Assembly: GCF_022378355.1 (NCBI RefSeq) | Contig: NZ_JAKMAJ010000005.1 | Coordinates: 1 to 64,000 of the forward strand | Source of the DNA: Brenneria bubanii | GTDB lineage: Bacteria; Pseudomonadota; Gammaproteobacteria; Enterobacterales; Enterobacteriaceae | Length of the DNA: 64,000 nucleotides | Direction of reading: 5' to 3' | Shown: positions 21,123 to 31,687 of the stretch, in pieces | How the letters are laid out: each line of letters opens with the position of its first letter | Numbering within the stretch: position 1 is the stretch's first letter | The notes under the pieces: generated by a model | Database searches by the model: none | What the model saw: only the letters and a program-made list of their open reading frames with translations | Told to the model about the DNA's origin: nothing | Made by a program: the position numbers and the translations under genes

Positions 21123-23762
21123 ATGAAAGAGCAATATTCAGCAATGCGAAGTAACGTCAGCATGCTAGGTAAGCTACTTGGCGATACTATCAAGGAAGCG
21201 CTGGGTGAGAACATTCTTGATAAGGTGGAAAGGATTCGCAAATTATCAAAGTCCTCCCGAGCAGGCAGTGAAAAGCACCGACAGGAACTGCTGAACACAC
21301 TACAAAATCTGTCCAATGAAGAACTATTGCCGGTAGCCCGCGCGTTTAGCCAGTTTCTTAATTTGACCAATACCGCTGAGCAATACCACACCATTTCCCC
21401 GCACGGGGAGGCCGCCAGCAACCCGGAGCTGCTTTCCAAAACCTTCGACCGCTTGAAAGAGAGTAAAGGACTGACGGAAAAAGATATCCGTGATGCCGTC
21501 GAGTCGCTGTCCATTGAACTGGTGCTGACCGCCCACCCTACCGAAATTACCCGTCGTACCCTGATCCACAAACTGGTGGAAGTAAATACCTGTCTTAAAC
21601 AGCTCGATCATGACGATCTGGCTGATTATGAACGTAACCAGATTATGCGTCGTTTGCGTCAGTTGATTGCCCAGTCCTGGCACACCGACGAAATTCGCAA
21701 GATCCGCCCAACCCCGATCGAAGAAGCCAAATGGGGCTTCGCCGTTGTCGAGAATAGCCTGTGGGAAGGTGTGCCGGCCTTCCTGCGCGAGTTGGATGAA
21801 CTGCTGGAAAAATCTTTCGGCTATCGTCTGCCGGTAGAAGCCGTGCCGGTGCGCTTTACCTCATGGATGGGGGGAGACCGCGATGGCAACCCTAACGTAA
21901 CCGCCGAAATCACCCGCCGGGTATTATTGCTTAGCCGCTGGAAAGCGGCCGACCTGTTCCTGCAGGATATTCAATTCCTGGTATCTGAACTGTCGATGTC
22001 GGAATGTACGCCGGAACTGCGCAAGCTATCGGGCGGTGACGAGGTGCAAGAGCCATACCGCGCCATTATGAAATCGTTGCGCGCTCAGTTGAATAGCACC
22101 CTGGCCTATCTGGATGCACGACTCAAAGGCAAAGAAATTTTACCGCCGAAAGATCTGCTGGTCAGCAATGAACAACTGTGGGATCCATTGTTCGCGTGTT
22201 ATCAGTCACTCCATGACTGCGGCATGGGCATCATCGCCGACGGTCAACTGCTCGATACGTTACGCCGCGTCCGCTGCTTCGGCGTCCCGCTGGTGCGTAT
22301 TGACGTGCGCCAGGAAAGCACCAACCACAGCGAAGCGCTGGCGGAAATCACCCGTTACCTGGGGCTGGGCGACTATGAAAGCTGGTCAGAGCCGGACAAG
22401 CAAGCCTTCCTGATCCGCGAATTAAGCTCCAAACGGCCGCTGTTGCCGCGTCAATGGGAACCCAGCGCCGAGACCAAAGAGGTGATAGACACCTGTAAAG
22501 TCATCGCCAAAGCGCCCTCAGGCTCCATCGCCGCCTACGTCATCTCCATGGCTCGTACGCCTTCCGACGTACTGGCGGTGCATTTGCTGCTGAAAGAAGC
22601 GGGCTGTCCTTTTACCTTACCGGTTGCGCCGCTGTTTGAAACGCTGGAAGACCTGAACAACGCCGATGACGTAATGACCCAGCTGTTGAGTATCGACTGG
22701 TATCGCGGCGTCATTCAGGGCAAACAGATGGTCATGATCGGTTACTCCGACTCGGCGAAAGACGCCGGGGTGATGGCCGCGTCCTGGGCGCAGTACCGCG
22801 CGCAGGATGCCCTGATTAAGACATGTGAAAAAGCCGGCATCGCGCTGACGCTATTCCACGGTCGCGGCGGCTCTATTGGCCGCGGCGGCGCGCCTGCCCA
22901 CGCGGCGCTGCTGTCTCAGCCGCCGGGCAGCCTCAAGGGCGGTCTGCGCGTGACCGAGCAGGGTGAGATGATCCGCTTCAAGTTCGGCCTGCCGGAAGTC
23001 ACCATCAGCAGTCTGGCGCTTTATACCGGCGCGATTCTGGAAGCCAACCTGCTGCCGCCGCCGGAACCGGAACCGGAATGGATAGAGGTAATGGATGAAT
23101 TGTCTCGCGTATCCTGCGATATGTATCGCGGATATGTGCGTGAAAATCCTGACTTTGTGCCGTATTTCCGCTCCGCCACCCCGGAACTGGAACTGGGCAA
23201 ACTCCCATTAGGCTCGCGTCCGGCGAAACGTCGTCCGACCGGCGGCGTGGAAAGCCTGCGCGCCATCCCGTGGATTTTCGCCTGGACGCAAAACCGCCTG
23301 ATGCTGCCAGCCTGGCTTGGCGCCGGCGCCGCGCTGCAAAAAGTGGTGGACGACGGGAAACAGACGCAGTTGGAGACCATGTGCAGCAACTGGCCGTTTT
23401 TCTCCACCCGTATCGGCATGCTGGAAATGGTGTTTTCCAAAGCGGATTTATGGCTGGCGGAATACTATGACCAACGTTTGGTCGATAAGGCGCTGTGGCC
23501 GTTGGGAAAACAGCTTCGCGAACAGTTAGCCGCCGATATTCATGTGGTGCTGACCATCGCCAATGACGATCATCTGATGGAAGATCTGCCGTGGATTGCA
23601 GAGTCGATCGCATTGCGTAATGTGTATACCGACCCGCTGAACGTTCTTCAGGCTGAACTGCTGCATCGTTCTCGCCAACAGGAAGAGTCGGATCCCGAGG
23701 TGGAGCTGGCGCTGATGGTGACAATCGCCGGCGTTGCCGCCGGTATGCGCAATACCGGCTGA
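21123..23762 (+). CDS. ppc: Phosphoenolpyruvate carboxylase
   Basis: Anaplerotic enzyme adding bicarbonate to phosphoenolpyruvate to give oxaloacetate. It is 879 residues (883 in E. coli) and nearly identical in the catalytic regions: the histidine motif [12 protein letters not shown], the substrate loop [16 protein letters not shown], the glycine-rich [16 protein letters not shown] and the C-terminal MRNTG that closes the structure. In E. coli it follows argE directly; a GntR gene intervenes here. The reading frame is intact. Confidence 0.98.
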   Translation: MKEQYSAMRSNVSMLGKLLGDTIKEALGENILDKVERIRKLSKSSRAGSEKHRQELLNTLQNLSNEELLPVARAFSQFLNLTNTAEQYHTISPHGEAASNPELLSKTFDRLKESKGLTEKDIRDAVESLSIELVLTAHPTEITRRTLIHKLVEVNTCLKQLDHDDLADYERNQIMRRLRQLIAQSWHTDEIRKIRPTPIEEAKWGFAVVENSLWEGVPAFLRELDELLEKSFGYRLPVEAVPVRFTSWMGGDRDGNPNVTAEITRRVLLLSRWKAADLFLQDIQFLVSELSMSECTPELRKLSGGDEVQEPYRAIMKSLRAQLNSTLAYLDARLKGKEILPPKDLLVSNEQLWDPLFACYQSLHDCGMGIIADGQLLDTLRRVRCFGVPLVRIDVRQESTNHSEALAEITRYLGLGDYESWSEPDKQAFLIRELSSKRPLLPRQWEPSAETKEVIDTCKVIAKAPSGSIAAYVISMARTPSDVLAVHLLLKEAGCPFTLPVAPLFETLEDLNNADDVMTQLLSIDWYRGVIQGKQMVMIGYSDSAKDAGVMAASWAQYRAQDALIKTCEKAGIALTLFHGRGGSIGRGGAPAHAALLSQPPGSLKGGLRVTEQGEMIRFKFGLPEVTISSLALYTGAILEANLLPPPEPEPEWIEVMDELSRVSCDMYRGYVRENPDFVPYFRSATPELELGKLPLGSRPAKRRPTGGVESLRAIPWIFAWTQNRLMLPAWLGAGAALQKVVDDGKQTQLETMCSNWPFFSTRIGMLEMVFSKADLWLAEYYDQRLVDKALWPLGKQLREQLAADIHVVLTIANDDHLMEDLPWIAESIALRNVYTDPLNVLQAELLHRSRQQEESDPEVELALMVTIAGVAAGMRNTG

Positions 23763-23782
23763 TGGTTAAACGCCAACCGAAG

Positions 23783-23820
23783 GAACGGCAAAGGTCGGTC
23801 AATATGACCTGATGCCGTTC
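23783..23820 (+). terminator. Long hairpin after ppc
   Basis: GAACGGCA (23783-23790) pairs perfectly with TGCCGTTC (23813-23820), extended inside by AGGTC (23792-23796) with GACCT (23806-23810). It starts 20 bp after the ppc stop codon. The following ATTCAAG is not a T-run, so the hairpin is a probable but not canonical terminator. Confidence 0.55.
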
Positions 23821-23957
23821 ATTCAAGTCTGATATCAGGGAAACACGGCGCTGAGGTTTCCGCAGCAACGCCTCTCGTCGTGGTATCCCGGATTTTAAAC
23901 GAACTGCATCAGGTTAACAGGCCGATCTTTTCATTACGCTCCCAGCGACGCTCGTCA

Positions 23958-24740
23958 TCAGGCCAGATATTTATCCTGCAGGAACCGGCGGGCGCGGCTA
24001 TCCAGCCCGTACTCGTTTTCCAACCAGCCATCAACCGAACCATAACGCGCCTTGATCGCCTGCAGTGCCGTTACGATAAACTCCTCCTGAACCGACAGCA
24101 CATAGGAAAACTGCTTCAGCGCTTTCTCACTGAGCGTATTTGACAGTTGATCCAGCAACTGACGGCGAAATGGCGCCAGCGTGGTGTCCGTCAACAGATA
24201 ATCTTCCATGACCGTTTGTTCGTCCGCGCCCAGAGCAAACATCACCAGAGCCGAACCTATCCCCGTACGATCTTTGCCCACGGCGCAATGCTGCACCAGC
24301 GCGCCGTCATCATCCTGAAGCAGGAGTGACGCCAATTGGCGATAGGCGGAATTATCGAACGGCAACAGGCGATAAAGCTTCAGCATAAAGGCGCGCGAAT
24401 CAAAGGCAGCCAGCACTTCCGAGCCTAAAGAATCCAGATTCGCCGTAACTTCATGACGCAATGGGTTAGCCGGCAAGGCGTGATAGTTGGCGCCGCGCCA
24501 CAGAACATCGGGCTTTAGCGCGATTTCGTCATCATCCCGGTAATCCACCACCTGAGATACCGGCACCCCGGCCAGATGCTCGCAGTCCGCCGGGCTTAAC
24601 AGATCCAGCGCGCCGGCGCGAAACAGTTTACCGTGGCGAATCAGGCGTCCGTCTGCTGCACGGTTGCCGCCCAGATCGCGAAAGTTGATCCCGCCATCCA
24701 GCGGAACCAAGGAAGGATGGAGTATCGTTGCTTCGGTCAT
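23958..24740 (-). CDS. Tyrosine/serine protein phosphatase-like protein
   Basis: About 260 residues with the PTP-type P-loop HCAVGKDRTG (Cys-x5-Arg), the catalytic site of cysteine-based phosphatases, and the N-terminal GGINFRDLGG found in the Y_phosphatase3 family (bacterial relatives of Mycobacterium PtpB). The upstream general-acid region includes YRDDDEIALKPD. Substrates could be phosphoprotein or phosphoinositide; neither can be inferred. ATG 24740 is preceded by AAGGAG. It lies 44 bp downstream of udp on the same strand and is probably cotranscribed with it. No kinase partner is nearby. Confidence 0.85.
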   Translation of the reverse strand: MTEATILHPSLVPLDGGINFRDLGGNRAADGRLIRHGKLFRAGALDLLSPADCEHLAGVPVSQVVDYRDDDEIALKPDVLWRGANYHALPANPLRHEVTANLDSLGSEVLAAFDSRAFMLKLYRLLPFDNSAYRQLASLLLQDDDGALVQHCAVGKDRTGIGSALVMFALGADEQTVMEDYLLTDTTLAPFRRQLLDQLSNTLSEKALKQFSYVLSVQEEFIVTALQAIKARYGSVDGWLENEYGLDSRARRFLQDKYLA

Positions 24741-24784
24741 ACATCTCCTTGCGATTGTCATTGGTAAGGGCCGGGCCGCGACAC

Positions 24785-25555
24785 TTATGCGGCGGCCAGC
24801 AACCGCCGCGTGGCGTCCAGCAGCACCTTGACCACCGTGGTTTCCGCCTGTTTCATGGTTTCGGCATCGGGAATTTCCTGCTGGGTACGATTAACGATTA
24901 CCCCGGCAATCATGCCGGCGCGCAGCCCCTGGCTGGCGCACATTGTCAGCAAGGTGGCGGACTCCATTTCATAATTCAGCACGCCCATACTCTGCCACTC
25001 CGCCATTGACCCCTGGAAGCGCCGGACGACGCGACCCGAAAAGGTATCATAGCGCTCTTGTCCCGGATAAAACGTATCGGATGAAGCGGTCACGCCGACA
25101 TGAAGCGCCGCGCCCGCGTCCTTCGCCGCCTCAACCAGAGCGGTAGTGCAGGTAAAATCGGCCACCGCCGGAAATGCCAACGGAGCGAAGTGCAGGCTCG
25201 CGCCGTCAAGGCGTACCGCCGCCGTAGTGACCAGCACATCGCCCACATTGATTCCTGATTGGATCGCGCCGGTTGTCCCCACCCGCAGGAAGGTTCGAAT
25301 GCCGAGCTGGGCCAGCTCCTCCACCGCGATCGACGTTGACGGCCCGCCGATGCCGGTAGAGCAGACAATTACCGGCTGTCCATCCAATTCACCGCGCCAG
25401 GAGGTGAATTCACGCTGCGAAGCCAGAGGTACCGGGTTATCCATCAGGCGCGCTATTTTTTCGACACGCGCCGGATCGCCGGGCACAATCGCCAGTACCG
25501 CCCCTTGTAAATCATGCTTTGCCAGGCCGAGATGGAACACATCTGATTTAGACAT
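24785..25555 (-). CDS. udp: Uridine phosphorylase
   Basis: Cleaves uridine with phosphate to uracil and ribose-1-phosphate in nucleoside salvage. Family motifs are [41 protein letters not shown] and [13 protein letters not shown]. It is 256 residues from ATG 25555 ([10 protein letters not shown]), which has GGGAGG seven bases upstream; a longer frame starts ten codons earlier. It is preceded by a promoter region with two CRP sites. In E. coli its neighbours are dlhH and rmuC; here dlhH is a stump and rmuC lies 9 kb away. Confidence 0.96.
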   Translation of the reverse strand: MSKSDVFHLGLAKHDLQGAVLAIVPGDPARVEKIARLMDNPVPLASQREFTSWRGELDGQPVIVCSTGIGGPSTSIAVEELAQLGIRTFLRVGTTGAIQSGINVGDVLVTTAAVRLDGASLHFAPLAFPAVADFTCTTALVEAAKDAGAALHVGVTASSDTFYPGQERYDTFSGRVVRRFQGSMAEWQSMGVLNYEMESATLLTMCASQGLRAGMIAGVIVNRTQQEIPDAETMKQAETTVVKVLLDATRRLLAAA

Positions 25556-25700
25556 AAGCGCCTCCCAGGCAACGAGTTGAGTCATCAGAGAAAAAATAAG
25601 GACGCATTTTTAAACGTTGTATAACTGCTGCCATAAGAAAAATGACGGGCAAAAAATAGCCGCTATCGATAAAACTCTATCCGAATACAAGGGTATTTTG

Positions 25701-25769
25701 TGTGAGCACAATCACTCATATAAAAGAAACAACAATCATATATACATATTAAGCGTGACGAATATCACT
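25701..25769 (-). promoter_or_regulatory. Two CRP sites in the udp control region (CytR-type promoter)
   Basis: TGTGAGCACAATCACT (25701-25716) and CGTGACGAATATCACT (25754-25769) both fit the CRP consensus TGTGA-N6-TCACA. Their centres are 53 bp apart, the spacing of E. coli CytR-regulated promoters such as deoP2 and udpP, where CytR binds between two CRP dimers. The region lies about 150-215 bp upstream of the udp start codon. CytR binding is inferred from this layout and was not seen as a site. Confidence 0.75.
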
Positions 25770-25930
25770 AAATTACCATTATAAAAATTCGCTATCGTCA
25801 ATTGATGGCGCGCCAGCGCCAAGGTTGGTTCCGCTATTCCCCTTTATCTGACGGCGATTCGCCCGGTTTATTGTAGATTCTTTAATCGTTGATACCATTT
25901 GTAATAGACAAAAGGCTGACATTAAGATGA

Positions 25931-26119
25931 ATTGGCGCATCCAGACAGAGGAAAACGCGTCAGGCTCTGCGTGCCGCCAATGCCAACGCGCAGATTATCG
26001 TCTACCCGAATGCGGGACACGCCTTCCATGCCGACTGTCGCCCCAGCTTTGATGCTGAATCGGCTCAGGACGGCTGGCAGCGTATGCTGACGTGGTTTAA
26101 GCAATACACGGTGGGCTGA
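25931..26119 (+). pseudogene. dlhH: 3' remnant of a dienelactone hydrolase gene (dlhH/ysgA)
   Basis: An open stretch ending in TGA at 26117 encodes the C-terminus of a dienelactone-hydrolase family protein: [22 protein letters not shown] is visible in two halves, followed by [19 protein letters not shown]. The catalytic histidine of the family is in AGHAF. No start codon or upstream three quarters of the gene is present; the frame closes at a stop at 25928. In E. coli ysgA lies between metE and udp, and this stump occupies that place and orientation. Confidence 0.85.
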
Positions 26120-26227
26120 GGATGAGCAAGGGAGGCGTTCGCCGCCCTCTGACTAATGGCGATCCGGCCTGTGCAGGCCGGCAACGTTGAACAAGGGGTG
26201 ATTCGTCACCCCGGTATGCATAACGTC

Positions 26228-28492
26228 TTAGCGCGCTTCGCGCAGCTGGCGGGCGGCCTGAACCATGTTGGCCAGCGCCTGACGCGTTTCCGGCCAGCCG
26301 CGGGTTTTCAGACCACAGTCCGGGTTGACCCACAGGCGTTCCGCCGGAATGCGCTGCGCCGCCTTGCGCAATAGCGCTTCCATCCACTCGATGCTCGGAA
26401 CGTTTGGCGAATGGATATCATAAACGCCCGGCCCGATCTCATTGGGATATTCAAACTCCTCAAACGACTCCAGCAATTCCATATCGGAACGCGAGGTTTC
26501 AATGGTAATCACATCCGCATCCAGCGCGGCAATCGAATCCATGATGTCGTTAAACTCGCAGTAACACATGTGGGTATGAATCTGTGTATCATCCTGAGCC
26601 ACGGCCGCGTTCAGACGGAATGCCTCGACCGCCCAGGCCAGATAAGCGTCCCAATCGGAACGACGCAGCGGCAAACCTTCGCGTAAGGCAGGCTCGTCGA
26701 TCTGAATAATACCGATGCCGGCTTTCTCCAAATCAGCGACTTCGTCACGCAGCGCCAGGGCAATCTGTTTGGCAATGGTTTCCCGCGTCACGTCTTCACG
26801 CGGGAAAGACCAGCAGAGAATGGTGACCGGACCGGTCAGCATGCCCTTCATCGGCTTGTCGGTCAGGGATTGCGCGTATTTCGCCCATTCAACGGTAATG
26901 GCCTCCGGGCGGCTGACGTCGCCGATGATCACCGGCGGCTTCACGCAGCGGGAACCGTAGCTTTGTACCCAGCCATTCTGGGTAAAAACAAAACCATCCA
27001 GATGCTCGCCGAAATACTCCACCATATCGTTACGCTCGGCTTCGCCATGCACCAGCACATCCAGCCCGAGTCGCTCTTGTTCCGCCACGGCTTGCTTGAT
27101 GTGCTCGGCGATGCCGGTACGGTAGTTGCTGCCATCCAGACGCCCTTGCTTGAAGTCCAGGCGCAGGCCACGAATTTCGGTGGTTTGCGGGAAAGAGCCG
27201 ATGGTGGTGGTCGGCCATGCCGGCAGTTTGAAGCGCTCTCGCTGAGCGGCGGCGCGCTGCGGGTAAGGATTGCTGCGCTGGCTATCCTGCGCCGTGATGG
27301 CCGCCAAACGTTGAGCCACCGCCGGATTATTCACCCGGGAGGACATGCGGCGGGCGCGAATCGGCGCGCTATAGGCATCCAGCGCCCGACCATCGCCGCT
27401 GTTCAGCGCCTGAGATAACAACGATAGCTCCGCGCATTTCTGGATAGCGAAAGCAAACCAGCTTTTTACCTCATCGTCCAGACGCGTTTCCACGCTTAAA
27501 TCAATCGGGCTATGCAGCAACGAGCAGGAGCTCCCCAGCCAAAAATGCCGTTTCCCCACCAGCGGTTGCAGGCGTGCAAACCACTGACTCAGGTCGGCGC
27601 GCCATACGTTACGGCCGTTAATGACGCCAAGCGATAGCAGCCAGTGCGCGGGCAGTTGCTCATTCAGCGAAGCGACGTCGTCTTTACCATGTACCAGATC
27701 AACGTGCAGCCCCTGAACCGGCAGTGTTTTGATGGTGTCCAGGTTCTGGCCGATACTATCGAAATAGGTGGTCAGCAGCAGCTTGACCGGCCCTTGCAGC
27801 GCATCATATGCCGGTTTGAATGCAGCCAGCCACTCCGGCGGCAATTCCAGCACCAGCGCCGGTTCGTCGATTTGTACCCATTCAATGCCGCGTTTCGCCA
27901 ATTCAGCCAGCACTTGCTGATAAACCGGCAAAATATTCTGCAACAGCGACAGGCGATCGAACGACTCGCCTTTTATCTTGCCAAGCCACAGGTAGGTGAC
28001 CGGCCCCAGCAGCACCGGCTTCACCTTGTGTCCCAGCGCCAACGCCTCATCCACTTCGTCCAGCAGTTGCGTCCAGGTCAGTTTGAACTGTTGCCCTTTG
28101 GTAAACTCCGGCACCATATAGTGGTAGTTGGTATTGAACCACTTGGTCATCTCGGCGGCGGCGGCCGGCTCACCGGTCGGCGCGCGCCCGCGGCCGATAC
28201 GAAACAGCGTATCCAGATCGATGGAACCATCGGCATTTTGATGACGGGCCGGCACGTTTCCCAGCAGCAGGCTGGTCGTCAAGACATGATCGTACCAGGC
28301 AAAATCCCCGACGGGCAGCAGATCGACGCCGGCATCCCGTTGTTGCTGCCAGTGGCGGGCGCGCAGTTCGCGCCCAACGCTCAGTAATGCCTCCTGTGTC
28401 GCATTACCGGCCCAATAGCTTTCCTGTGCTTTTTTTAGTTCGCGTCGCAGTCCAACACGTGGAAAACCCAGCGTGTGATTTAAAATCGTCAT
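26228..28492 (-). CDS. metE: Cobalamin-independent methionine synthase
   Basis: Transfers methyl from 5-methyltetrahydropteroyltri-L-glutamate to homocysteine without B12. It is 754 residues with the duplicated-barrel architecture. The C-terminal zinc site is intact: His and Cys in [10 protein letters not shown], and Cys in [11 protein letters not shown]. The N-terminus [20 protein letters not shown] is typical. Three tandem potential starts (TTG, ATG, ATG) follow TGAGGA; I take ATG 28492 to match E. coli. It is divergent from its activator gene metR. Confidence 0.97.
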   Translation of the reverse strand: MTILNHTLGFPRVGLRRELKKAQESYWAGNATQEALLSVGRELRARHWQQQRDAGVDLLPVGDFAWYDHVLTTSLLLGNVPARHQNADGSIDLDTLFRIGRGRAPTGEPAAAAEMTKWFNTNYHYMVPEFTKGQQFKLTWTQLLDEVDEALALGHKVKPVLLGPVTYLWLGKIKGESFDRLSLLQNILPVYQQVLAELAKRGIEWVQIDEPALVLELPPEWLAAFKPAYDALQGPVKLLLTTYFDSIGQNLDTIKTLPVQGLHVDLVHGKDDVASLNEQLPAHWLLSLGVINGRNVWRADLSQWFARLQPLVGKRHFWLGSSCSLLHSPIDLSVETRLDDEVKSWFAFAIQKCAELSLLSQALNSGDGRALDAYSAPIRARRMSSRVNNPAVAQRLAAITAQDSQRSNPYPQRAAAQRERFKLPAWPTTTIGSFPQTTEIRGLRLDFKQGRLDGSNYRTGIAEHIKQAVAEQERLGLDVLVHGEAERNDMVEYFGEHLDGFVFTQNGWVQSYGSRCVKPPVIIGDVSRPEAITVEWAKYAQSLTDKPMKGMLTGPVTILCWSFPREDVTRETIAKQIALALRDEVADLEKAGIGIIQIDEPALREGLPLRRSDWDAYLAWAVEAFRLNAAVAQDDTQIHTHMCYCEFNDIMDSIAALDADVITIETSRSDMELLESFEEFEYPNEIGPGVYDIHSPNVPSIEWMEALLRKAAQRIPAERLWVNPDCGLKTRGWPETRQALANMVQAARQLREAR

Positions 28493-28508
28493 CATCAATC
28501 CTCATTTA

Positions 28509-28532
28509 GCCATCCAGATGTTTACACATCCA
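28509..28532. promoter_or_regulatory. Candidate MetJ boxes between metE and metR
   Basis: The 103-bp metE-metR gap contains CATCCAGATGTTTACACATC, which on the minus strand reads as imperfect tandem copies of the MetJ operator AGACGTCT (GGATGTGT, then AAACATCT, 5-6 of 8 each). MetJ with S-adenosylmethionine represses both genes in E. coli. I could not identify a convincing MetR-binding palindrome by eye, although one is expected here. Confidence 0.55.
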
Positions 28533-28595
28533 TAATCCGCAGGTAGTGTATCGGGCACAAGCGCAATTTATTCACTGTCACTGTGAAGGACTCTC

Positions 28596-29531
28596 ATGAT
28601 CGAACTTAAACACCTGCGAACGTTGCAAGCACTGCGTAATACGGGATCGTTAGCCGCTGCTGCCGCTGCACTTCACCAAACCCAATCGGCGTTGTCGCAC
28701 CAGTTCAGCGATCTGGAACAGCGGCTTGGGTTCAGGTTATTTGTGCGCAAAAGCCAACCGCTGCGCTTTACGCCTCAAGGAGAGATTCTGTTACAGCTGG
28801 CTGAACAGGTATTGCCGCAAATTCAGCAGGCGTTACAGGCATGTAATGAACCGCACCAGGCCACGTTGCGACTGGCGATTGAGTGCCACAGTTGCATTCA
28901 GTGGCTGACGCCGGCGCTGAATGAGTTTCATCAGAACTGGCCGCAGGTGTCGATGGACTTTAAATCAGGCGTCACCTTTGATCCGCAGCCTTCCCTCCAA
29001 CAGGGTGAGCTGGATCTGGTGATGACGTCCGATATCCTGCCGCGCAGCGGATTGTACTATGCGCCGCTGTTTGATTTTGAAGTCAGGCTGGTGCTGGCGC
29101 CGGAGCATCCGTTGGTCGAAAAAGAGGCCATCGAACCTGAAGATTTGCGCGCTGAGACGCTGATGATTTACCCGGTGCAGCGCCAACGGCTGGATATCTG
29201 GCGTCACTTTCTGCAACCCGCCGGGATCAGCCCGGCGTTGAAAAACGTCGACAATACCTTATTGCTGATTCAGATGGTGAGCGCCCGCATGGGGATCGCC
29301 GCCCTGCCCCACTGGGTAGTGGAAAGTTTCGAACGTCAGGGACTCATTGTGACAAAAACGCTGGGGAAAGGGTTGTGGAGCCGGTTGTACGCCGCCGTGC
29401 GGGATGGGGAACAGCGTCAACCGGTGATAGAAGCGTTTATTCGTTCGGCGCGTCAGCACGCTTGCGAACATCTGCCGTTTGTGAGGGACGCCTCACGACC
29501 CAATGCCGGTGTACCCACAGCGAGGACATGA
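28596..29531 (+). CDS. metR: LysR-type regulator MetR
   Basis: Activator of metE and other methionine genes, with homocysteine as co-effector. The N-terminal helix-turn-helix (about 1-62) reads [20 protein letters not shown] and [20 protein letters not shown]; the rest is the two-lobed LysR effector domain (about 90-295). It is 311 residues (317 in E. coli). It is divergent from metE. Its last 95 bp overlap the end of the convergent yigM gene. Confidence 0.95.
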   Translation: MIELKHLRTLQALRNTGSLAAAAAALHQTQSALSHQFSDLEQRLGFRLFVRKSQPLRFTPQGEILLQLAEQVLPQIQQALQACNEPHQATLRLAIECHSCIQWLTPALNEFHQNWPQVSMDFKSGVTFDPQPSLQQGELDLVMTSDILPRSGLYYAPLFDFEVRLVLAPEHPLVEKEAIEPEDLRAETLMIYPVQRQRLDIWRHFLQPAGISPALKNVDNTLLLIQMVSARMGIAALPHWVVESFERQGLIVTKTLGKGLWSRLYAAVRDGEQRQPVIEAFIRSARQHACEHLPFVRDASRPNAGVPTART

Positions 29532-30348
29532 TGATCATCGCCCCGATGATGAAACTCGTCCAGTGCACCTTTTCCTGCCAGATGGCCAGGTTGACCAGCA
29601 GCCCGGCGGGAACATGGAAGTTATTCATGATGCCCAGCGTACCGGCATCAACCTGGGTTGCGCCATAGTTCCACATAAAGTAGCCCAGCCCCGAAGCGGC
29701 GACGCCCAGCCAGATCAAGACGCCCCACTGCAGCGAGGTCGTGGGCAATTGGTTGGCGTTACCGAATAACAGCCAGGCCACTACCGATACCGCCAGCGCG
29801 CCCAGATAAAACCATGAAAAGGCGCAGTGTTGCGGCATCGGGTGTACCTCCATCAACCGTTTATACCCCACCTGACCAATGGCAAAGAAGATATTCGCCG
29901 CCTGCACCAGCATCAATCCCCATAGAAAATGCGCGCTGACGCCGTCGTAACGAATCACCGCCGCGCCCAGAACGGCCAACAGCGCGCTGAACATGTAGCC
30001 CCAGCGCAGACGCTCACCGCGCAGCAGATCGTAAATCAAGGTGACGTACAGCGGCGTCATCACCGTGAACAATAAAAACTCGGGCACGGAAAGATACAAA
30101 TACGCCTGAAAAACAAATAAATACATAATCCCTAACTGACAGGCGCCCACCAGCAGATAGAGTAAAATGACGCGCGGCGCATAACCCCGCCAGCGTAAAA
30201 ACGGCAAGAACACCAGCGCAGCCAGTCCGACTCGCATCAGCACGGAAAACCAGCTATCGACATGGCCCGCCAGATATTCGCCAATCAGGCTGAATGAAAA
30301 AGCCCACAGGATTGTGGTGATAATAAGTAATGGCACAGCAATATCCAC
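29437..30348 (-). CDS. yigM: EamA-family transporter YigM (biotin transporter)
   Basis: A 303-residue membrane protein with about ten hydrophobic segments and two EamA/DMT repeats. E. coli YigM has been characterised as a biotin transporter (also named BioP). It begins [20 protein letters not shown] and has the same metR neighbour, convergent, as in E. coli. The 3' end extends 95 bp into metR on the other strand, and the C-terminal tail ([16 protein letters not shown]) is encoded there. The next E. coli genes, yigL and pldB, are not adjacent; pagP follows. Confidence 0.88.
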   Translation of the reverse strand: MDIAVPLLIITTILWAFSFSLIGEYLAGHVDSWFSVLMRVGLAALVFLPFLRWRGYAPRVILLYLLVGACQLGIMYLFVFQAYLYLSVPEFLLFTVMTPLYVTLIYDLLRGERLRWGYMFSALLAVLGAAVIRYDGVSAHFLWGLMLVQAANIFFAIGQVGYKRLMEVHPMPQHCAFSWFYLGALAVSVVAWLLFGNANQLPTTSLQWGVLIWLGVAASGLGYFMWNYGATQVDAGTLGIMNNFHVPAGLLVNLAIWQEKVHWTSFIIGAMIIMSSLWVHRHWVVRRPSQTADVRKRADAPNE

Positions 30349-30447
30349 CGCTCAAAAAAAGAGTGGCTATTGTAGCGGAGGACAGAGAATAAATTTCAGC
30401 CAATGTGGTTTACATCAGGACAAATGACAACCATTTAAAAATCATTT

Positions 30448-30466
30448 CCGGCAAGGTTCTTGCCGG
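30448..30466. terminator. Perfect hairpin in the yigM-pagP gap
   Basis: CCGGCAAG (30448-30455) and CTTGCCGG (30459-30466) form a perfect 8-bp stem with a 3-base loop. On the minus strand it is followed by AAATGATTTTTAAA, a loose T-run, so it may help end the pagP transcript or insulate yigM. Confidence 0.5.
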
Positions 30467-30550
30467 GATGCGTCCCAGCCGGAAAGCAGACTCCCGACGG
30501 CTGCATAGCGTTGGCGCAAAGAGCGGCACGACGCCGACGCGGCAGCCAAA

Positions 30551-30575
30551 CCCCTTTCGCACAGGCGGAAAGGGG
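30551..30575 (-). terminator. Candidate pagP terminator
   Basis: CCCCTTTC (30551-30558) pairs perfectly with GAAAGGGG (30568-30575) around a 9-base loop, 31 bp downstream of the pagP stop on the minus strand. Only TTTGG follows, so the U-tract is weak. The second hairpin at 30448 may back it up. Confidence 0.5.
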
Positions 30576-30605
30576 GCTAAAGACCAGCATGGTTAGCCGC
30601 GTTGA

Positions 30606-31241
30606 TTAAATCTGCCATCTAAACCAGGCAAAGAAAACGTTTCCGTTGTTATAAGTACCGGGAATATACGTCGCCTGGAAGGAGAGTTTCTGGTAACTGA
30701 TGGACGCCAGAGGCAACAGCACCGGAATCGGAATATAGTTCCAGTTGTTGCGCATGGTGACGCCGGCGGTAAAACCCAGTCCCAGTTGGAAATCCTGATC
30801 GCTGGTTGGGCGCCAGCGCTTTTCAAACCCATAGCCGCCAATCGGTTCCCAATCGTTATGAGAATCTTTGAACGCCATCAGGTACAGCGAGTGCCAGTCA
30901 CCGTCCTGGTCTAACCTCGATACGCCGTAACCGGCGCCCCACGGACGCTCATTATATTCATCCGTCTTGTCTTTATCGTAGGTCCAGCGGTTATGCCAGG
31001 TAATCGCCGGTATGTATATGTCATGATTCGGTGATTCCGACCACGTTTTAGACAGGTTGTTTTTACTTCTCTGCCACCAGCTTTCATCATGGTCAACGGA
31101 GTCCGTCGCAGCGACAGTACTACCGTCGGTACTATTGCTCACCAGGCTGCCGGTACTCTGCGCGCCAGTTGCATGAACCCAAACCGGCATAGCGGATGAC
31201 GCAATAAAACTTGTGACGACCAAAATACGCTTTAAATACAT
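30606..31241 (-). CDS. pagP: Lipid A palmitoyltransferase PagP
   Basis: Outer-membrane beta-barrel enzyme that moves palmitate from phospholipid to lipid A, raising resistance to cationic peptides. ATG 31241 opens a signal peptide ([20 protein letters not shown]) with cleavage near VHA. The catalytic residues are visible: His in [11 protein letters not shown], and Asp-Ser in [10 protein letters not shown]. Strands alternate to the C-terminal aromatic FFAWFRW. The stretch after the signal peptide (about 25-50) is Ser/Thr-rich and longer than in E. coli. It stands alone. PhoP control is known in relatives, but no clear PhoP box is visible here. Confidence 0.93.
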   Translation of the reverse strand: MYLKRILVVTSFIASSAMPVWVHATGAQSTGSLVSNSTDGSTVAATDSVDHDESWWQRSKNNLSKTWSESPNHDIYIPAITWHNRWTYDKDKTDEYNERPWGAGYGVSRLDQDGDWHSLYLMAFKDSHNDWEPIGGYGFEKRWRPTSDQDFQLGLGFTAGVTMRNNWNYIPIPVLLPLASISYQKLSFQATYIPGTYNNGNVFFAWFRWQI

Positions 31242-31687
31242 TATCGAACTCTCTGCAACCATAACATCATAATTAATCACACTCTGAACCTACCCGCCTG
31301 TATTTTCTGGACTCGGGAAGACGAGAAATAAAAACAACCACCGGCGCTTAATAAGCCAATAAACTCAATCAGCGCGCTGAAGGGTCAGGCCCAGAGGAAA
31401 ATCGGGTAACGTAATAACGCCGCCGAAGACTATCGGATATCGCTCAGCCGACTTTTATCCATGCCAAAATAAAGCCCGACATTATGTAAGAATAGGTGAG
31501 GATAACGGTTAGATAAATGCGCGCTGGAGAAATGATTTCGGATATTTCTCACCCCAGGTAGCAAAAAATCATCAATTTTTCATTGGGGAAAAAGAATTGA
31601 CAGGCCATATCGAGGGGAGTTCGCTTCGTCTGCATAACCATATTCCGGCGCCTGAATCGCCACGTAGCCAAATATGCCGCCAGCGTC
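31242..31687. other. pagP-cysE intergenic region, no gene seen
   Basis: 446 bp between two minus-strand genes. The part near 31242-31320 should carry the pagP promoter; TATGAT on the minus strand (31264-31269) is a possible -10 element. The remainder, including the stretch after the cysE stop (about 31550-31690), shows no recognisable gene, RNA or repeat. An open frame running through 31549-31905 is only another frame of the cysE end. Confidence 0.5.

Noticed and set aside
23005-23868. A 287-codon open frame antisense to the end of ppc
   Set aside because: Arg/Pro/Ser-rich translation without domains, opposite a clear gene; a frame shadow.
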